Positions 33,275 through 43,187 of a stretch of 64,000 nt of DNA are shown here, in pieces; positions within the stretch are counted from its first letter, which is position 1, and every line of letters starts with the position of its first letter. Both the position numbers and the translations under genes were made by a program. The stretch lies in the NCBI GenBank assembly GCA_014239155.1, contig JAAZZQ010000003.1, positions 186,001-250,000 on the forward strand. Direction: 5' to 3'. The stretch is from Lachnospiraceae bacterium. GTDB taxonomy: Bacteria; Bacillota; Clostridia; Lachnospirales; Lachnospiraceae. The notes under the pieces are model-generated. The model saw nothing but the letters and a program-made list of their open reading frames with translations. It did not search any database and was not told the DNA's origin.

Positions 33275-33595
33275 CTACAAAAATTTGTCTATCGCCTTTT
33301 TGAGCTCCTCAATAGACTCCGTATCATTCTCTCGAACCGCCTCGACAATACAATGGTCAATATGATCTTTTAATATCACGCGACTTACGCCGCCAATTGC
33401 AGATTTTACTGCTGCCAATTGTATCAATATCTCGCTGCAATCTCTACCGTTTTCCACCATTGTCTTTACTGCTTCCATGTGTCCTATAATCTTAGACATT
33501 CTGTTCAGAACTGCCTTGGTTTCCTTATGGGTATGTACATGTGTATGCGCAATCCCTAATTCATGCATCTTGTCATGTGTCAGTTCTTTTTCCAT
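33275..33595 (-). CDS. csoR: CsoR-family copper-type metalloregulator
   Basis: This 106-residue four-helix-type repressor matches CsoR/RcnR (DUF156). The Cu(I) ligand set is kept with exact spacing: C53, H78 and C82, the same 25- and 4-residue intervals as Cys36/His61/Cys65 of CsoR. An N-terminal extension is rich in His (HELGIAHTHVHTHKE, residues 11-25), which may add a second metal site. Such repressors release DNA when copper binds. No copper ATPase or chaperone is adjacent, so its target is probably elsewhere or itself. ATG at 33595 has GGAAAGGA ahead. Confidence 0.85.
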   Translation of the reverse strand: MEKELTHDKMHELGIAHTHVHTHKETKAVLNRMSKIIGHMEAVKTMVENGRDCSEILIQLAAVKSAIGGVSRVILKDHIDHCIVEAVRENDTESIEELKKAIDKFL

Positions 33596-33656
33596 TGTAT
33601 TTCCTTTCCGCTCTGTCTGCAATTGTATTACTGTTTTATTATGGTAGTTTGTTGTA

Positions 33657-34106
33657 CTACAATAACTTATTCAACTCTGCATCTAATTTCCACTTCAATT
33701 CTTCCAATTCAGCCTCCTGTGGCAGAAATTCCTCCGCATGCAGCTCATTTCCAAGCTGCCACACTGGACCGGGCTTTGGTGTGTCACCAACCCTTCTTGG
33801 AAAAAAGTGCCAGTGCATATGCAATCCTCTGCCAGCACCAAGCAACTCATAATTAAGTTTATCTGGCTGAAATGCATGGTAGACTGCCTCCGCCACAACC
33901 GCCATCTCATGAAGAAACGCATCCCGAAATGTTGGTTCCAGAAAATGCAGCTCTGTTGCGTGTTGTTTGCACAGAAACAGCGAGTACCCTTTTATCCGTT
34001 GGTGGTCTCCAATCACCACATATCCTGTATTTAACGCTCTCACAAAATAAGGGTTTTTATTCTTCTTAATCCATTCAATCCTCTCACAAATCATACAATC
34101 ACACAT
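33657..34106 (-). CDS. HIT-family nucleotide hydrolase
   Basis: This 149-residue protein has the histidine triad HMHWHFFPR (about residues 95-103), preceded by the strand GAGRGL. Early Cys residues in MCDCMICERI and a later LCKQHA suggest a zinc site like that seen in many bacterial HIT proteins. HIT enzymes hydrolyse nucleoside phosphoramidates or AMP-linked compounds; the natural substrate here is unknown. It is monocistronic in appearance, with a 214-base spacer upstream toward hemW. Confidence 0.88.
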   Translation of the reverse strand: MCDCMICERIEWIKKNKNPYFVRALNTGYVVIGDHQRIKGYSLFLCKQHATELHFLEPTFRDAFLHEMAVVAEAVYHAFQPDKLNYELLGAGRGLHMHWHFFPRRVGDTPKPGPVWQLGNELHAEEFLPQEAELEELKWKLDAELNKLL

Positions 34107-34249
34107 TTTTCAATTCTCCTTGTCCCTACAATTTATACTCACAGTAAGTAAAATTTGCCGTGAGTATCGTGCCAGCCCAGCCGCAAAGCGGCATACTCTC
34201 TTATGTGGCTATGTATAATAAAATAATATTGACAATAACCACATTAAAA

Positions 34250-34281
34250 TAAATGAGGCACTCCAATATTTGGAGTGCTCC
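34250..34281 (-). terminator. Terminator of lepA-hemW
   Basis: 9-bp stem GCACTCCAA/TTGGAGTGC (34258-34266 with 34270-34278), followed on the minus strand by a T-rich tail (CTCATTTATTTT). It is 39 bases after the hemW stop. Confidence 0.65.
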
Positions 34282-34319
34282 ACTTCTCTATTATACAACT
34301 TCCAAATTCCGTAACAGCA

Positions 34320-35513
34320 CTATACAAAACTCGATAAGATAGTGTTACTAACATCAATTCCCTGCTCAGTCAACTTAACTATATCGCCACTTTGCACCAT
34401 CATTCCTAATTGAATCCACTTTTGCAGCGCAGCGCCATACCTCTTATCCATACTTTCGGCAAAGCTTGCCATAAATTCTTGTTTAGACACACCTTCCATC
34501 ATACGCAAACCCAAAAACATAAATTCTTCCATCTGTTCCACGTCAAGAAGCCTAACCACTTCCTCTTTCACACTTTGTCCAACACTACTATTATCTGTCA
34601 ACCGACTATCATACAATTTAGCATTGTGTTTCTGAAATACCAAAAGATATCGCTTTATACTTTCAGTGTTCTTCCACCGCCAATTTCCTACAGTGGAGCT
34701 TGCGCCAAGTCCAAAGCCAACAAAGTCTGTTGTATGCCAAACACCTCGCTGCCAATAAATACAGTTATGCTTACATTCATATCCAACTTTTGCATAGTTT
34801 GATATCTCATAGCGATAATAACCATATTCTGCCAATATCTGCTTTGTCTGCTGATACATCTGTCGGTCTTCTTCCTCATCAGGCACAGGATCCCAAGCAT
34901 CTCTATTCTCATATAGTGGTGTTCCATCTTCGATTATCAAACTGTAAGCCGAAATATGCTCTGGCTGCAGTGCCACAGCTTTGTTGAGCGTCCGAATCCA
35001 ACTATCCATATGCTGCCCCGGCAAAGCCGACATCAAATCAATATTGATATTGATAAAACCTACCTCTCTTGCCTGATGATAAGCCCACAAAAAATCTTCA
35101 TACGTATGAATCCGCCCAAGCATTTGCAACTCTGCATTATCGGCGGACTGCAACCCAATACTAAGCCTGTTTATTCCAGAATTTTTTAACTTTAAAAGCT
35201 TATTTCTATCCACTGTTCCCGGATTCATCTCCAATGTAATTTCTGCTTTCGCATCCATCTGGTAATGCGCTCTCAGACAATTCAAGATTTCCGCAATCTC
35301 CTCAGCTTCTAAGATAGACGGCGTACCACCACCAATAAAAATTGTCTTTATTACATATTGTGTATAATATTTCGACTCCCACACAATCTCTCTCAACAAT
35401 GCCTGCATATATTCCTGCTGTCGCTGCCTTGTCGCTGGTCCAGAAAGGAAATCACAGTAAACACACTTTTGGACACAAAAAGGAATATGAATATACACAC
35501 CAATAGAATGCAT
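34320..35513 (-). CDS. hemW: HemW, radical SAM heme chaperone
   Basis: This 397-residue radical SAM protein of the HemN/HemW family has cluster cysteines C13, C17 and C20 in IHIPFCVQKCVYCDF. The CX3CX2C motif is followed by Asp-Phe, the HemW form, not by the fourth cysteine of true HemN. GGGTPSILE (about residue 65) and SIGLQSADNAELQMLGR are family motifs. HemW is thought to hand heme to acceptors; it is not an authentic coproporphyrinogen dehydrogenase. It lies 25 bases downstream of lepA, a gene pair conserved in Firmicutes. Confidence 0.93.
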   Translation of the reverse strand: MHSIGVYIHIPFCVQKCVYCDFLSGPATRQRQQEYMQALLREIVWESKYYTQYVIKTIFIGGGTPSILEAEEIAEILNCLRAHYQMDAKAEITLEMNPGTVDRNKLLKLKNSGINRLSIGLQSADNAELQMLGRIHTYEDFLWAYHQAREVGFININIDLMSALPGQHMDSWIRTLNKAVALQPEHISAYSLIIEDGTPLYENRDAWDPVPDEEEDRQMYQQTKQILAEYGYYRYEISNYAKVGYECKHNCIYWQRGVWHTTDFVGFGLGASSTVGNWRWKNTESIKRYLLVFQKHNAKLYDSRLTDNSSVGQSVKEEVVRLLDVEQMEEFMFLGLRMMEGVSKQEFMASFAESMDKRYGAALQKWIQLGMMVQSGDIVKLTEQGIDVSNTILSSFV

Positions 35514-35538
35514 TTTACTCCCCCTTTATTACTGTCAA

Positions 35539-37356
35539 TCACTTTGAATCATCCAATTTCAGCACCGACATAAACGCTTTCTGTGGTATCTCCACATTGC
35601 CAACCTGCCGCATACGCTTCTTGCCTTCCTTCTGTTTCTCAAGAAGCTTCTTCTTTCGTGTAATATCGCCACCATAACACTTTGCTAGAACGTCCTTACG
35701 CATCGCCTTCACAGTTTCCCGCGCAATCACTTTACCGCCTACTGCCGCCTGTATTGGTATCTCGAACAAGTGTCGTGGTATCTCATCCTTAAGCTTCTCG
35801 CACATTCGGCGTCCTCTGTCGTAAGCAGACTGTTTGTGCACAATAAAAGACAGCGCGTCAACCTCCTCCTTATTGATGAGAATGTCTAGCTTGACAAGCT
35901 CAGATTGCTCGTAGCCCTTAATATCGTAATCAAACGAAGCGTATCCCCGCGAGCGCGATTTAAGCGCATCAAAAAAGTCATATATAATCTCATTTAGCGG
36001 AAGTTCATACTTCAACAACGCACGTGTTTCCTCCACATAATCCATGCCAAGATAACGCCCACGTCTTTCTTGGCAAAGCTCCATAATAGAACCAATAAAT
36101 TCTGTAGTCACCATAATTTCCGCTGTGACAATCGGCTCCTCCATATAGTCAATCTCCGATGGGTCAGGTAGATTGGATGGGTTTGTCAACTCTACCACCT
36201 CACCGTTTGTCTTGTATACTTTATATACAACACCCGGCGCGGTGGTCACAAGGTCAAGATTGTACTCACGTTCTAAGCGCTCCTGAATAATTTCAAGATG
36301 CAGCAGTCCCAAAAATCCACACCGAAAACCAAACCCCAGTGCAACGGACGTTTCTGGCTCATAGAACAGCGACGCGTCATTTAATTGTAACTTTTCCAGC
36401 GCATCCCGCAAATCTGGGTACTTTGCACCATCCGCAGGATAAAGTCCACAATAGACCATCGAGAGCACTTTCTTGTATCCCGGAAGTGGCTCCTCGCAGG
36501 GATTCTGTGCATCTGTAATGGTATCTCCAACTGCTGTATCCTTCACATTTTTAATGGACGCAGTTAAATATCCCACCATTCCAGCCGATAATTCATCGCA
36601 TGGGATAAACTGCCCTGCCCCAAAATACCCCACTTCCACAACATCCGCAGTCGCGCCAGTCGCCATCATCCTAATTTTTGTCCCTTTGGATACCTTTCCT
36701 TCCATGATACGGCAGAACACAATAACTCCCTTGTAAGAGTCATAAACGGAATCAAAAATAAGTGCCTGTAAAGGATTATCCACACTTCCTCTTGGGGCTG
36801 GTATTTTAGTAATAATGGCTTCCAACACTTCCTCTATTCCAATACCATTCTTTGCCGATATTAGTGGTGCATCCTGTGCTTCAATGCCAATGACATCCTC
36901 AATCTCATTTTTCACCCAGTCAGGACGCGCACTTGGAAGGTCTATTTTATTGATAACTGGAAATACATCCAAGTCATGGTCCAGCGCAAGATAGACATTC
37001 GCCAGTGTTTGTGCCTCAATCCCCTGCGCCGCATCCACAACAAGGATTGCCCCATCACATGCAGCCAGCGCGCGGCTCACTTCATAGTTAAAATCCACAT
37101 GCCCCGGCGTGTCAATCAGGTTAAAAATATACTCGTTTCCATCTTGTGCTTTATATACTGTGCGAACTGTCTGTGCCTTAATTGTGATTCCTCGCTCGCG
37201 CTCCAACTCCATATTGTCCAGAATCTGGTCTTGCATCTCGCGGCTTGTCAAAAGTCCTGTTTTTTCTATAATTCTGTCCGCAAGCGTAGACTTTCCATGA
37301 TCGATATGCGCTACAATGCAGAAATTTCTAATTTTACTCTGATCTATACTTGACAT
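35539..37356 (-). CDS. lepA: Elongation factor 4 (LepA)
   Basis: This 605-residue translational GTPase acts on ribosomes during initiation/elongation stress. GTPase motifs are complete: G1 AHIDHGKST (about residues 15-23), G2 around [10 protein letters not shown]3 DTPGHVDF, G4 NKIDL. The C-terminal LepA-specific domain carries the conserved [21 protein letters not shown]. Length matches the family norm. ATG at 37356 has AGGAATAGGG upstream. It heads the lepA-hemW operon. Confidence 0.98.
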   Translation of the reverse strand: MSSIDQSKIRNFCIVAHIDHGKSTLADRIIEKTGLLTSREMQDQILDNMELERERGITIKAQTVRTVYKAQDGNEYIFNLIDTPGHVDFNYEVSRALAACDGAILVVDAAQGIEAQTLANVYLALDHDLDVFPVINKIDLPSARPDWVKNEIEDVIGIEAQDAPLISAKNGIGIEEVLEAIITKIPAPRGSVDNPLQALIFDSVYDSYKGVIVFCRIMEGKVSKGTKIRMMATGATADVVEVGYFGAGQFIPCDELSAGMVGYLTASIKNVKDTAVGDTITDAQNPCEEPLPGYKKVLSMVYCGLYPADGAKYPDLRDALEKLQLNDASLFYEPETSVALGFGFRCGFLGLLHLEIIQERLEREYNLDLVTTAPGVVYKVYKTNGEVVELTNPSNLPDPSEIDYMEEPIVTAEIMVTTEFIGSIMELCQERRGRYLGMDYVEETRALLKYELPLNEIIYDFFDALKSRSRGYASFDYDIKGYEQSELVKLDILINKEEVDALSFIVHKQSAYDRGRRMCEKLKDEIPRHLFEIPIQAAVGGKVIARETVKAMRKDVLAKCYGGDITRKKKLLEKQKEGKKRMRQVGNVEIPQKAFMSVLKLDDSK

Positions 37357-37431
37357 AATTCCCTATTCCTTTCTAATAGCTTTCCAAACCCTTTTATTTT
37401 GATATCACCAAAAAGTCAAAAAGCTATTTTA

Positions 37432-38934
37432 TTATAATCTATGCAACGTTTTAGCCGAACTTTTCCAATAACGCAGCCCGATAAATACAAGCAGAACCAC
37501 AAGCAACGCCACCCAAACTCCCATTGGCACGTCAGCAATGTCAAAGCACCGGACATTAATCCACATTTGATTGATTGCCTTGTTTGCATCTTCATCAAAA
37601 TATCGCATAACCGCAGCCCGATCTATAACTTCCTCCGGCGGATACTGGCTGTACAACTGCCTGCCCATCTGACTGACGGTCGATTGTAAAATATAATTTT
37701 TATCGCTGTTATCACCACTAAAGAAATACCCAACCGGATAATCCATAAGTTCCTCATTCTCATCTTCAGCGCCATAACACCATTTCAAGTACTCGTAAAT
37801 AGTATCATCCTGTGCGTTTCCAGCAATTGACGAAGTGTATCCAATATAGTACATATTTCTGACAGCATTGTCTGTCCTCGATACAAAATTAACAAATGCC
37901 TCCGCAGCATGTTGCCTGCCTGCATCCTCACGAATACCATTTTTGAGCATTACCCAACCGTCAAACCATAAATTTGTACTCTCTCTAGGCACTGCAAACC
38001 GCAACTCAAAATCATCTTCATCCGCCTGATCCATCGCGTACACCGCATCACCGGACCACTGATAGTTCGCCACAATCTTACCTGTTATCATGTCTGCCTT
38101 CCCGCTGTCCGTCTCCAGGGAATAAACATTATCCATCAATTCATTTAAAAGCTCTTGCGCTTGTTCAATTGTCTCGGGACTCACATCGTTCATCACATCT
38201 GCAAGTCGTTCTTGATAGTCCGTCGCGTTAAGAAAATCCTCGTCAGTTAGCTCTTTCGCCTTTAAGATGCCAAGTGCAGCAAAATAGGAGTCGCGCACAT
38301 TATCTTTTAATGTAATTTGCCTATTAAACTTAGGATTTCCAAAAATTTTCCATGTGGCGGCCTGCTCTTCTGTTACAAGCGCAGGATTATATAACACTCC
38401 TGTAATTCCCCACATATATCCTGCGGCATATTTACTCCAACGCTCACCGTTAATCTCATTGGATTCCAATGTTTTTTGAATGTAAGGAGATACATTTTGA
38501 ATATAATAATTGTTATTGTTCTGTTTGTCATAAAAACTGTCCGAATAAGGAATCAATCGGTCCTCCGCAATCAGTTTCATAATCATATACTCTGAAGGAC
38601 ACACTAAATCATATGTATCCCCCATGTTTAACTGATTGTACAAGTCCTCATTCGTACCAAAACAAGAGTATTCCACGCGCACTTCTCTGCCGTAAGTCTC
38701 CCTGTACCAGTCCTCAAAATCCTCATAAAGCGGCTTCTCGCCAAAAATTACTCTGCCGTTATCAAGCTCAATAGCCTCCTCCGCATCCCACTCACCAAGA
38801 TCAATATACTCCTCCCAACTGCAAACCCGCAATACAATTGGCTCCTCACCTGCGTACACTGTCTGTTCTGAAAAGAAACACAACACGAGTGCACTCACCG
38901 CGGCAAGCCCAAGTATTATCCTACTCTTTTTCAT
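37432..38934 (-). CDS. potD: Polyamine-type extracellular binding protein with C-terminal membrane anchor
   Basis: This 500-residue protein starts with a signal peptide (MKKSRIILGLAAVSALVL...VYA, cleavage about residue 29) and continues as a PotD/PotF-type binding protein. Motifs are LRVCSWEEYIDLG at the mature N-terminus and YDLVCPSEYMIMKLIAEDRL. It is longer than the usual 350 residues. The last 30 residues (VPMGVWVALLVVLLVFIGL followed by basic residues) form a membrane anchor, and no lipobox is present, so the receptor is probably tethered by its C-terminus. The start is chosen at the signal peptide Met; an ATG eight codons earlier is an alternative. Its 5' end overlaps potC by 14 bases. 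Confidence 0.85.
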   Translation of the reverse strand: MKKSRIILGLAAVSALVLCFFSEQTVYAGEEPIVLRVCSWEEYIDLGEWDAEEAIELDNGRVIFGEKPLYEDFEDWYRETYGREVRVEYSCFGTNEDLYNQLNMGDTYDLVCPSEYMIMKLIAEDRLIPYSDSFYDKQNNNNYYIQNVSPYIQKTLESNEINGERWSKYAAGYMWGITGVLYNPALVTEEQAATWKIFGNPKFNRQITLKDNVRDSYFAALGILKAKELTDEDFLNATDYQERLADVMNDVSPETIEQAQELLNELMDNVYSLETDSGKADMITGKIVANYQWSGDAVYAMDQADEDDFELRFAVPRESTNLWFDGWVMLKNGIREDAGRQHAAEAFVNFVSRTDNAVRNMYYIGYTSSIAGNAQDDTIYEYLKWCYGAEDENEELMDYPVGYFFSGDNSDKNYILQSTVSQMGRQLYSQYPPEEVIDRAAVMRYFDEDANKAINQMWINVRCFDIADVPMGVWVALLVVLLVFIGLRYWKSSAKTLHRL

Positions 38935-39742
38935 TTCCTGCACCTGCCCTCTTGCCATTTTTTTCACCTTTGTTTCCTGTCGCATTCATAATCATCACCA
39001 TCAACACCACCACAACAAAAATAATTGTTGAAAGCGCCCACAATGCTGTCTTAATCTCTGTCTGCGAGCCTCGCGTCGCATTCACCACATAAGTGCTGAT
39101 CGTATCAAACGTTGCAGGTTTTGTGTAGCTTGTAATAAAATAGTCATCCAATGACAGCGTGATTGCCAGTGCAAACCCAGATACTACACCCGGAAAAATC
39201 TGCGGAAACACTACACGCCGCAACGCCACCGCCGGAGATGCCCCCAAGTCAAGTGCTGCCTCATAGAGACTGTTGTCCATCTGCTTTAATTTGGGTACTA
39301 CCGACAAATATACAAAAGGCGCCTCAAGCACAACATGACCAATTAACAATGAAACAAAACTACCCTTGTCCACACCACACACGCCAATTAACAAAATACA
39401 CAATGAAAATGCTGTCACAACCTCAGCATTTACAACCGGAACCTGATTGAGTGAACCTACCACCGCATTGCCAAACTTCCCAGAATAAAAAACGCCCACG
39501 GCGCCAAACGTGCCAAGTACTGTTGAGACAAAGGCAGAACCAATTGCAAGAACTAACGTTCCCACAATCATTGCTCTCAAATCAGGCTTTGTAAACAGCG
39601 TTTCATAATTTTTGAGTGAAAACCCGTGAATTGCTCCAATATTTGCAGAGTCTGTAAAACTGTACACCGCCAACACAAAAATGGGCAAATATAGCATAAT
39701 TATCATAAGCATCAGAAATGCTCTGCCAAAAACCTTTTTCAT
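38921..39742 (-). CDS. potC: Spermidine/putrescine ABC permease PotC
   Basis: This 273-residue inner-membrane subunit has six helices. The coupling EAA-loop reads YEAALDLGASPAVALRRVVFPQIFPG, and ITLSLDDYFITSYTKPA is the PotC-typical segment. It forms the pore with PotB for polyamine uptake. Start overlaps the potB stop by one base (TAATG), and its 3' end overlaps the binding-protein start, so the operon is tightly coupled. The last residues become highly charged (NKGEKNGKRAGAGNEKE). Confidence 0.92.
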   Translation of the reverse strand: MKKVFGRAFLMLMIIMLYLPIFVLAVYSFTDSANIGAIHGFSLKNYETLFTKPDLRAMIVGTLVLAIGSAFVSTVLGTFGAVGVFYSGKFGNAVVGSLNQVPVVNAEVVTAFSLCILLIGVCGVDKGSFVSLLIGHVVLEAPFVYLSVVPKLKQMDNSLYEAALDLGASPAVALRRVVFPQIFPGVVSGFALAITLSLDDYFITSYTKPATFDTISTYVVNATRGSQTEIKTALWALSTIIFVVVVLMVMIMNATGNKGEKNGKRAGAGNEKE

Positions 39743-40545
39743 TATCCGATCACACCTCCTCTGCTGCTGCCTGCATCCTCGTCTGCATACCGGTTTGTAA
39801 AGAGAGTAAACACCAAAATAATCACCAATAAAATCAGCGCAATCATGGAACCGTTATGCCAGTCATAAGCACTAAAATACGCTCCAATCAAGCTTCCCAT
39901 AATATATGTGCTATTGTAGAGCATATCCAGAACAACATAATTTGTCATAGAGGGCAGAAACACCATAACAATACCGCTGATAATCCCCGGAACGGAAAGT
40001 GGTAATGTCACCTTTAGAAAAGTTTGAATTGTGTCCGCTCCAAGGTCTGCTGCCGCCTCCAACAAACTATTATCCAGCTTTAACAGGGTTGTGTAAATCG
40101 GTAGAATCATAAATGGCAGAAAATCATAAGTCATGCCAATCAATGTATTTAGAAACGGATGATAAGCTAAATTTCCCTCCACCACTGTCAATATTTCTTT
40201 CAATGCTGTGATTCTAAGTGTAAAATTAATCCACATAGGCATCACAAAAACCATAAGGACCACTGCCTTATGTTTCATTTTACTGCGCGCCAGTATATAA
40301 GCAATCGGATATGCTAACATCAGACAAACACCAGTAGTAGACACCGCGATGCCAAAACTGTAAAAAAGCGTTCCAATTGTGTTTGGGCTAGAAAAAAATC
40401 CTATTAAATTTTCAAGCGTAAACTGCCCCTCTCCATTTGTAAACGCGTAATATATAATAACCACCAGAGGCGCTAACACAAAACATACCAGGAAAAGCCC
40501 ATATGGTATGCAAAGTTGCGATCTCTGAAAACGAAATCGATTCAT
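39742..40545 (-). CDS. potB: Spermidine/putrescine ABC permease PotB
   Basis: This 267-residue permease has six membrane helices and the EAA-type loop LLEAAADLGADTIQTFLKVTLP, which docks on the ATPase. The segment MPMWINFTLRITALKEIL is typical of PotB. Located between potA (14 bases upstream) and potC (one-base overlap). Confidence 0.92.
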   Translation of the reverse strand: MNRFRFQRSQLCIPYGLFLVCFVLAPLVVIIYYAFTNGEGQFTLENLIGFFSSPNTIGTLFYSFGIAVSTTGVCLMLAYPIAYILARSKMKHKAVVLMVFVMPMWINFTLRITALKEILTVVEGNLAYHPFLNTLIGMTYDFLPFMILPIYTTLLKLDNSLLEAAADLGADTIQTFLKVTLPLSVPGIISGIVMVFLPSMTNYVVLDMLYNSTYIMGSLIGAYFSAYDWHNGSMIALILLVIILVFTLFTNRYADEDAGSSRGGVIG

Positions 40546-40559
40546 CTAGTACCCTCCAT

Positions 40560-42008
40560 TTATTTTTTCAAGGTGTAGTGAAACTTCTCCTTTGGTATTC
40601 GTAAACTTACATAATCATCCATATTCCAAAGATATTCATCCGACACAATAAAGTCTTCGTCCTCCTCCGTCCGAACAACATAACTATAATGATCACCCTT
40701 GTAAATCAAATTGATAATATGCCCTCGCAGAATACCTGCCTCCTTATCATCGCTCATTGTGATATCATCCGGTTTCACAGACACAATCACTTTAATACGC
40801 TCCGGCTCAATCACATCACCATGCGCATCAACAAGTGTTCCATCTGTATTAAAAGCAGCACCTGGTATTAGAGAAGCGACATCACAATCCAGCATTCCTC
40901 CAAGAAAACTCAACCGATACTCCTTGTCCACACCAGACTCAATGCGGTTGATTGTATTCTCCGCCAGCATAATATGAATCCCCTCTGGCTCGATGCACAA
41001 TCCCACTAGAGCATTTGGTTCTGCCTTTCTGGTAGACTGCACCACAATCTCATTCTTGCCTGATTGCACTGTAATTTCATAGTGTACTCCCTTAAAAATA
41101 ACAGATGTCACCTTTCCGCGAATAATTCCCTTCTCTGGTTCTGTAATAGTTACGTCTTCCGGTCTTACCACCGCATCGATCATTGTGCCATGCTCAACAT
41201 CATCCACGCACTCAAACTCCGCACCGCAAAACCGCACTTTGCATCTATCTGTCATAATCCCACTAAAAATATTGCTATCGCCAATAAAATCAGCCACAAA
41301 AGCATTTTTCGGCTCATTGTAGATATCCTCTGGCGTCCCAATCTGTTGAATCTTTCCCTCTGACATCACAACAATCTTGTCAGACATTGTAAGTGCTTCC
41401 TCTTGGTCATGTGTCACATAGATAAATGTAATGCCAAGCTTCTCATGCATCCCTTTCAGCTCCAGCTGCATCTCCTTGCGCATCTTTAAATCCAGCGCTC
41501 CTAACGGTTCATCTAGCAGCAAGATTTCCGGCTCGTTCACAATCGCCCGCGCAATGGCGATGCGCTGTTGCTGACCGCCCGAAAGTGTCTGTATTCCTCT
41601 ATCCTCAAAATCTTCCAGATCTACCATTTCTAACGCTTTCTTAACTTTTTTAACAATATCCGCTTTGGGAAGCTTCTTTAATTTTAGTCCGAATGCAACA
41701 TTCTCAAAGACATTTAAATGAGGAAACAGTGCATATCGCTGAAATACCGTATTGATGGGTCTCTTGTTTGGCGGCAAATCTCGTATATCCTCGCCATTTA
41801 GTAGCAACTCACCTTCCGTCGGCTTGTCAAAGCCTGCAATCATGCGCAACGTTGTTGTTTTGCCACAGCCAGAAGGTCCCAGAAATGTAACAAATTCTCC
41901 CCTCTGCACTGTCAAGTTAAAATCATCTACCACGCGAAAGCCGTCATCAAAAGTACGACTGATATGCTTTAATTCTATAATATTTTCCCTTGCAGTATTT
42001 CTGTCCAA
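40560..42008 (-). CDS. potA: Spermidine/putrescine ABC ATPase PotA, extended C-terminus
   Basis: This 482-residue ATPase is about 110 longer than usual. The N-terminal ABC domain is complete: Walker A GPSGCGKTT (about residues 44-52), signature TLSGGQQQR, Walker B ILLLDEPLGALD and H-loop THDQ. It is followed by a TOBE regulatory domain (GIIRGKVTSVIFKGVHYEI) and then by a second, similar copy (GILRGHIINLIYKGDHYSY), so the regulatory region appears duplicated. The start codon is TTG at 42008, supported by GAGGAGG at good distance and by the correct N-terminus. First gene of the potABCD operon. Confidence 0.92.
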   Translation of the reverse strand: MDRNTARENIIELKHISRTFDDGFRVVDDFNLTVQRGEFVTFLGPSGCGKTTTLRMIAGFDKPTEGELLLNGEDIRDLPPNKRPINTVFQRYALFPHLNVFENVAFGLKLKKLPKADIVKKVKKALEMVDLEDFEDRGIQTLSGGQQQRIAIARAIVNEPEILLLDEPLGALDLKMRKEMQLELKGMHEKLGITFIYVTHDQEEALTMSDKIVVMSEGKIQQIGTPEDIYNEPKNAFVADFIGDSNIFSGIMTDRCKVRFCGAEFECVDDVEHGTMIDAVVRPEDVTITEPEKGIIRGKVTSVIFKGVHYEITVQSGKNEIVVQSTRKAEPNALVGLCIEPEGIHIMLAENTINRIESGVDKEYRLSFLGGMLDCDVASLIPGAAFNTDGTLVDAHGDVIEPERIKVIVSVKPDDITMSDDKEAGILRGHIINLIYKGDHYSYVVRTEEDEDFIVSDEYLWNMDDYVSLRIPKEKFHYTLKK

Positions 42009-42176
42009 CGTTAGTCCTCCTCATGTATTGTATTCATCATAAAGAACTATGAAAAATAACTAGTACAAATAAAGTTTATCCATCTTTTTCACAATTCCTC
42101 TATTACTGTAACGCATCACTTTGTAGTGTATCATATCCGCGCTATAAATGCTACTAAAATATTTTTTCCAGACAGC

Positions 42177-42204
42177 AAAAGACACGTCCCAAAACGTGTC
42201 TTTT
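42177..42204 (-). terminator. Terminator of the amino-acid ABC operon
   Basis: 10-bp-class stem AAAAGACACGT/ACGTGTCTTTT around CCCAAA (42177-42187 with 42194-42204), 44 bases after the binding-protein stop. A short T-run follows on the minus strand. Confidence 0.7.
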
Positions 42205-42247
42205 CAAATCGTTCTTGTACTATGTAAGTTGCCCTCAAATACAATAT

Positions 42248-43117
42248 CTATTCTGCTGAAATTGCCTCAATATATTGTGCGCCAAGCTCGGCAACTGTAC
42301 CGTCTGCAAGCATTGCTTCAACTGTTTTATTAATCTTGTCAAGCAGCTCCGTATTCCCTTTTTTTACTGCGATGGCGTACTCTTCTGACGCAAATGCAGA
42401 AGCATCCTCAACAATCTTCAATCCGTCATTATCAAACACGTATTTCTGTGCTGTTGCGGAGTCAATCACAACGACATCACACTTTCCATTGACCAACTCC
42501 ATAATGGCATCTGTTCCCTTTTTGAATGCCTCATAGGGATAACCCAAATCCTTCACACAAATTTCTCCGGTATAGCCTTGAATCACACAAATTTTCTTGT
42601 CCGCCATATCAGACGCTGAGGCAATATCAGAATCTTCTTTTACAATCATAACCTGAGTCGCTGTATAATAAGGTATTGAAAAATCTGCCTTTTCCTTTCT
42701 TTCCTCTGTCACAGTCATGCCTGCAATTGCCGCATCAATCTGGCCATTCTGTAACGCAACCAACAAAGAATCAAATTCCATATTCTCCACTGCTGCTGTC
42801 ATGCCATTCTGCTCAGCAATATTCTTTGCAATTGCCATGTCAATACCATCATATTGGTCAATCACACCGCTGCTCGCCACATACTCAAAAGGCGGAAATT
42901 CTGCATTTGTTCCAAAAGTCAATGTACCGCCAGTCTCAGGAACCGCCTCCTGCACATCTGCCTCACTCGTTTTGTCTGTTGTTGCACTTTCTTCTGTCTG
43001 CTGTGGCTGAGCACTTACCGCTGTATCATTTGTCTGATTTGTATCCGCCTTGCTGCCACACGCTGTTAGCATCACTGTGGCAAACACAAGTGCTGCTGCT
43101 TTCCATGATTTTTTCAT
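42248..43117 (-). CDS. Polar amino-acid binding lipoprotein
   Basis: This 289-residue lipoprotein has a signal with lipobox VMLTAC (Cys about residue 20) and a Thr/Gln/Asp-rich linker. The family-3 solute-binding fold follows: LTFGTNAEFPPFEY, YDGIDMAIAKNIAE, DSLLVALQNGQIDAAIAGMTVTEERK and VIQGYTGE. These are the signatures of GlnH/FliY-type receptors for polar amino acids (Gln, Cys, Arg or His); the exact ligand cannot be read. It is last in the operon, 70 bases after the ATPase gene. Confidence 0.9.
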   Translation of the reverse strand: MKKSWKAAALVFATVMLTACGSKADTNQTNDTAVSAQPQQTEESATTDKTSEADVQEAVPETGGTLTFGTNAEFPPFEYVASSGVIDQYDGIDMAIAKNIAEQNGMTAAVENMEFDSLLVALQNGQIDAAIAGMTVTEERKEKADFSIPYYTATQVMIVKEDSDIASASDMADKKICVIQGYTGEICVKDLGYPYEAFKKGTDAIMELVNGKCDVVVIDSATAQKYVFDNDGLKIVEDASAFASEEYAIAVKKGNTELLDKINKTVEAMLADGTVAELGAQYIEAISAE

Positions 43118-43187
43118 AATCGTTCCTCCTCAAAACTAATCAATTTCTATATTAAGCCTTCTGGCATAATATCCATACTCTATCGAA

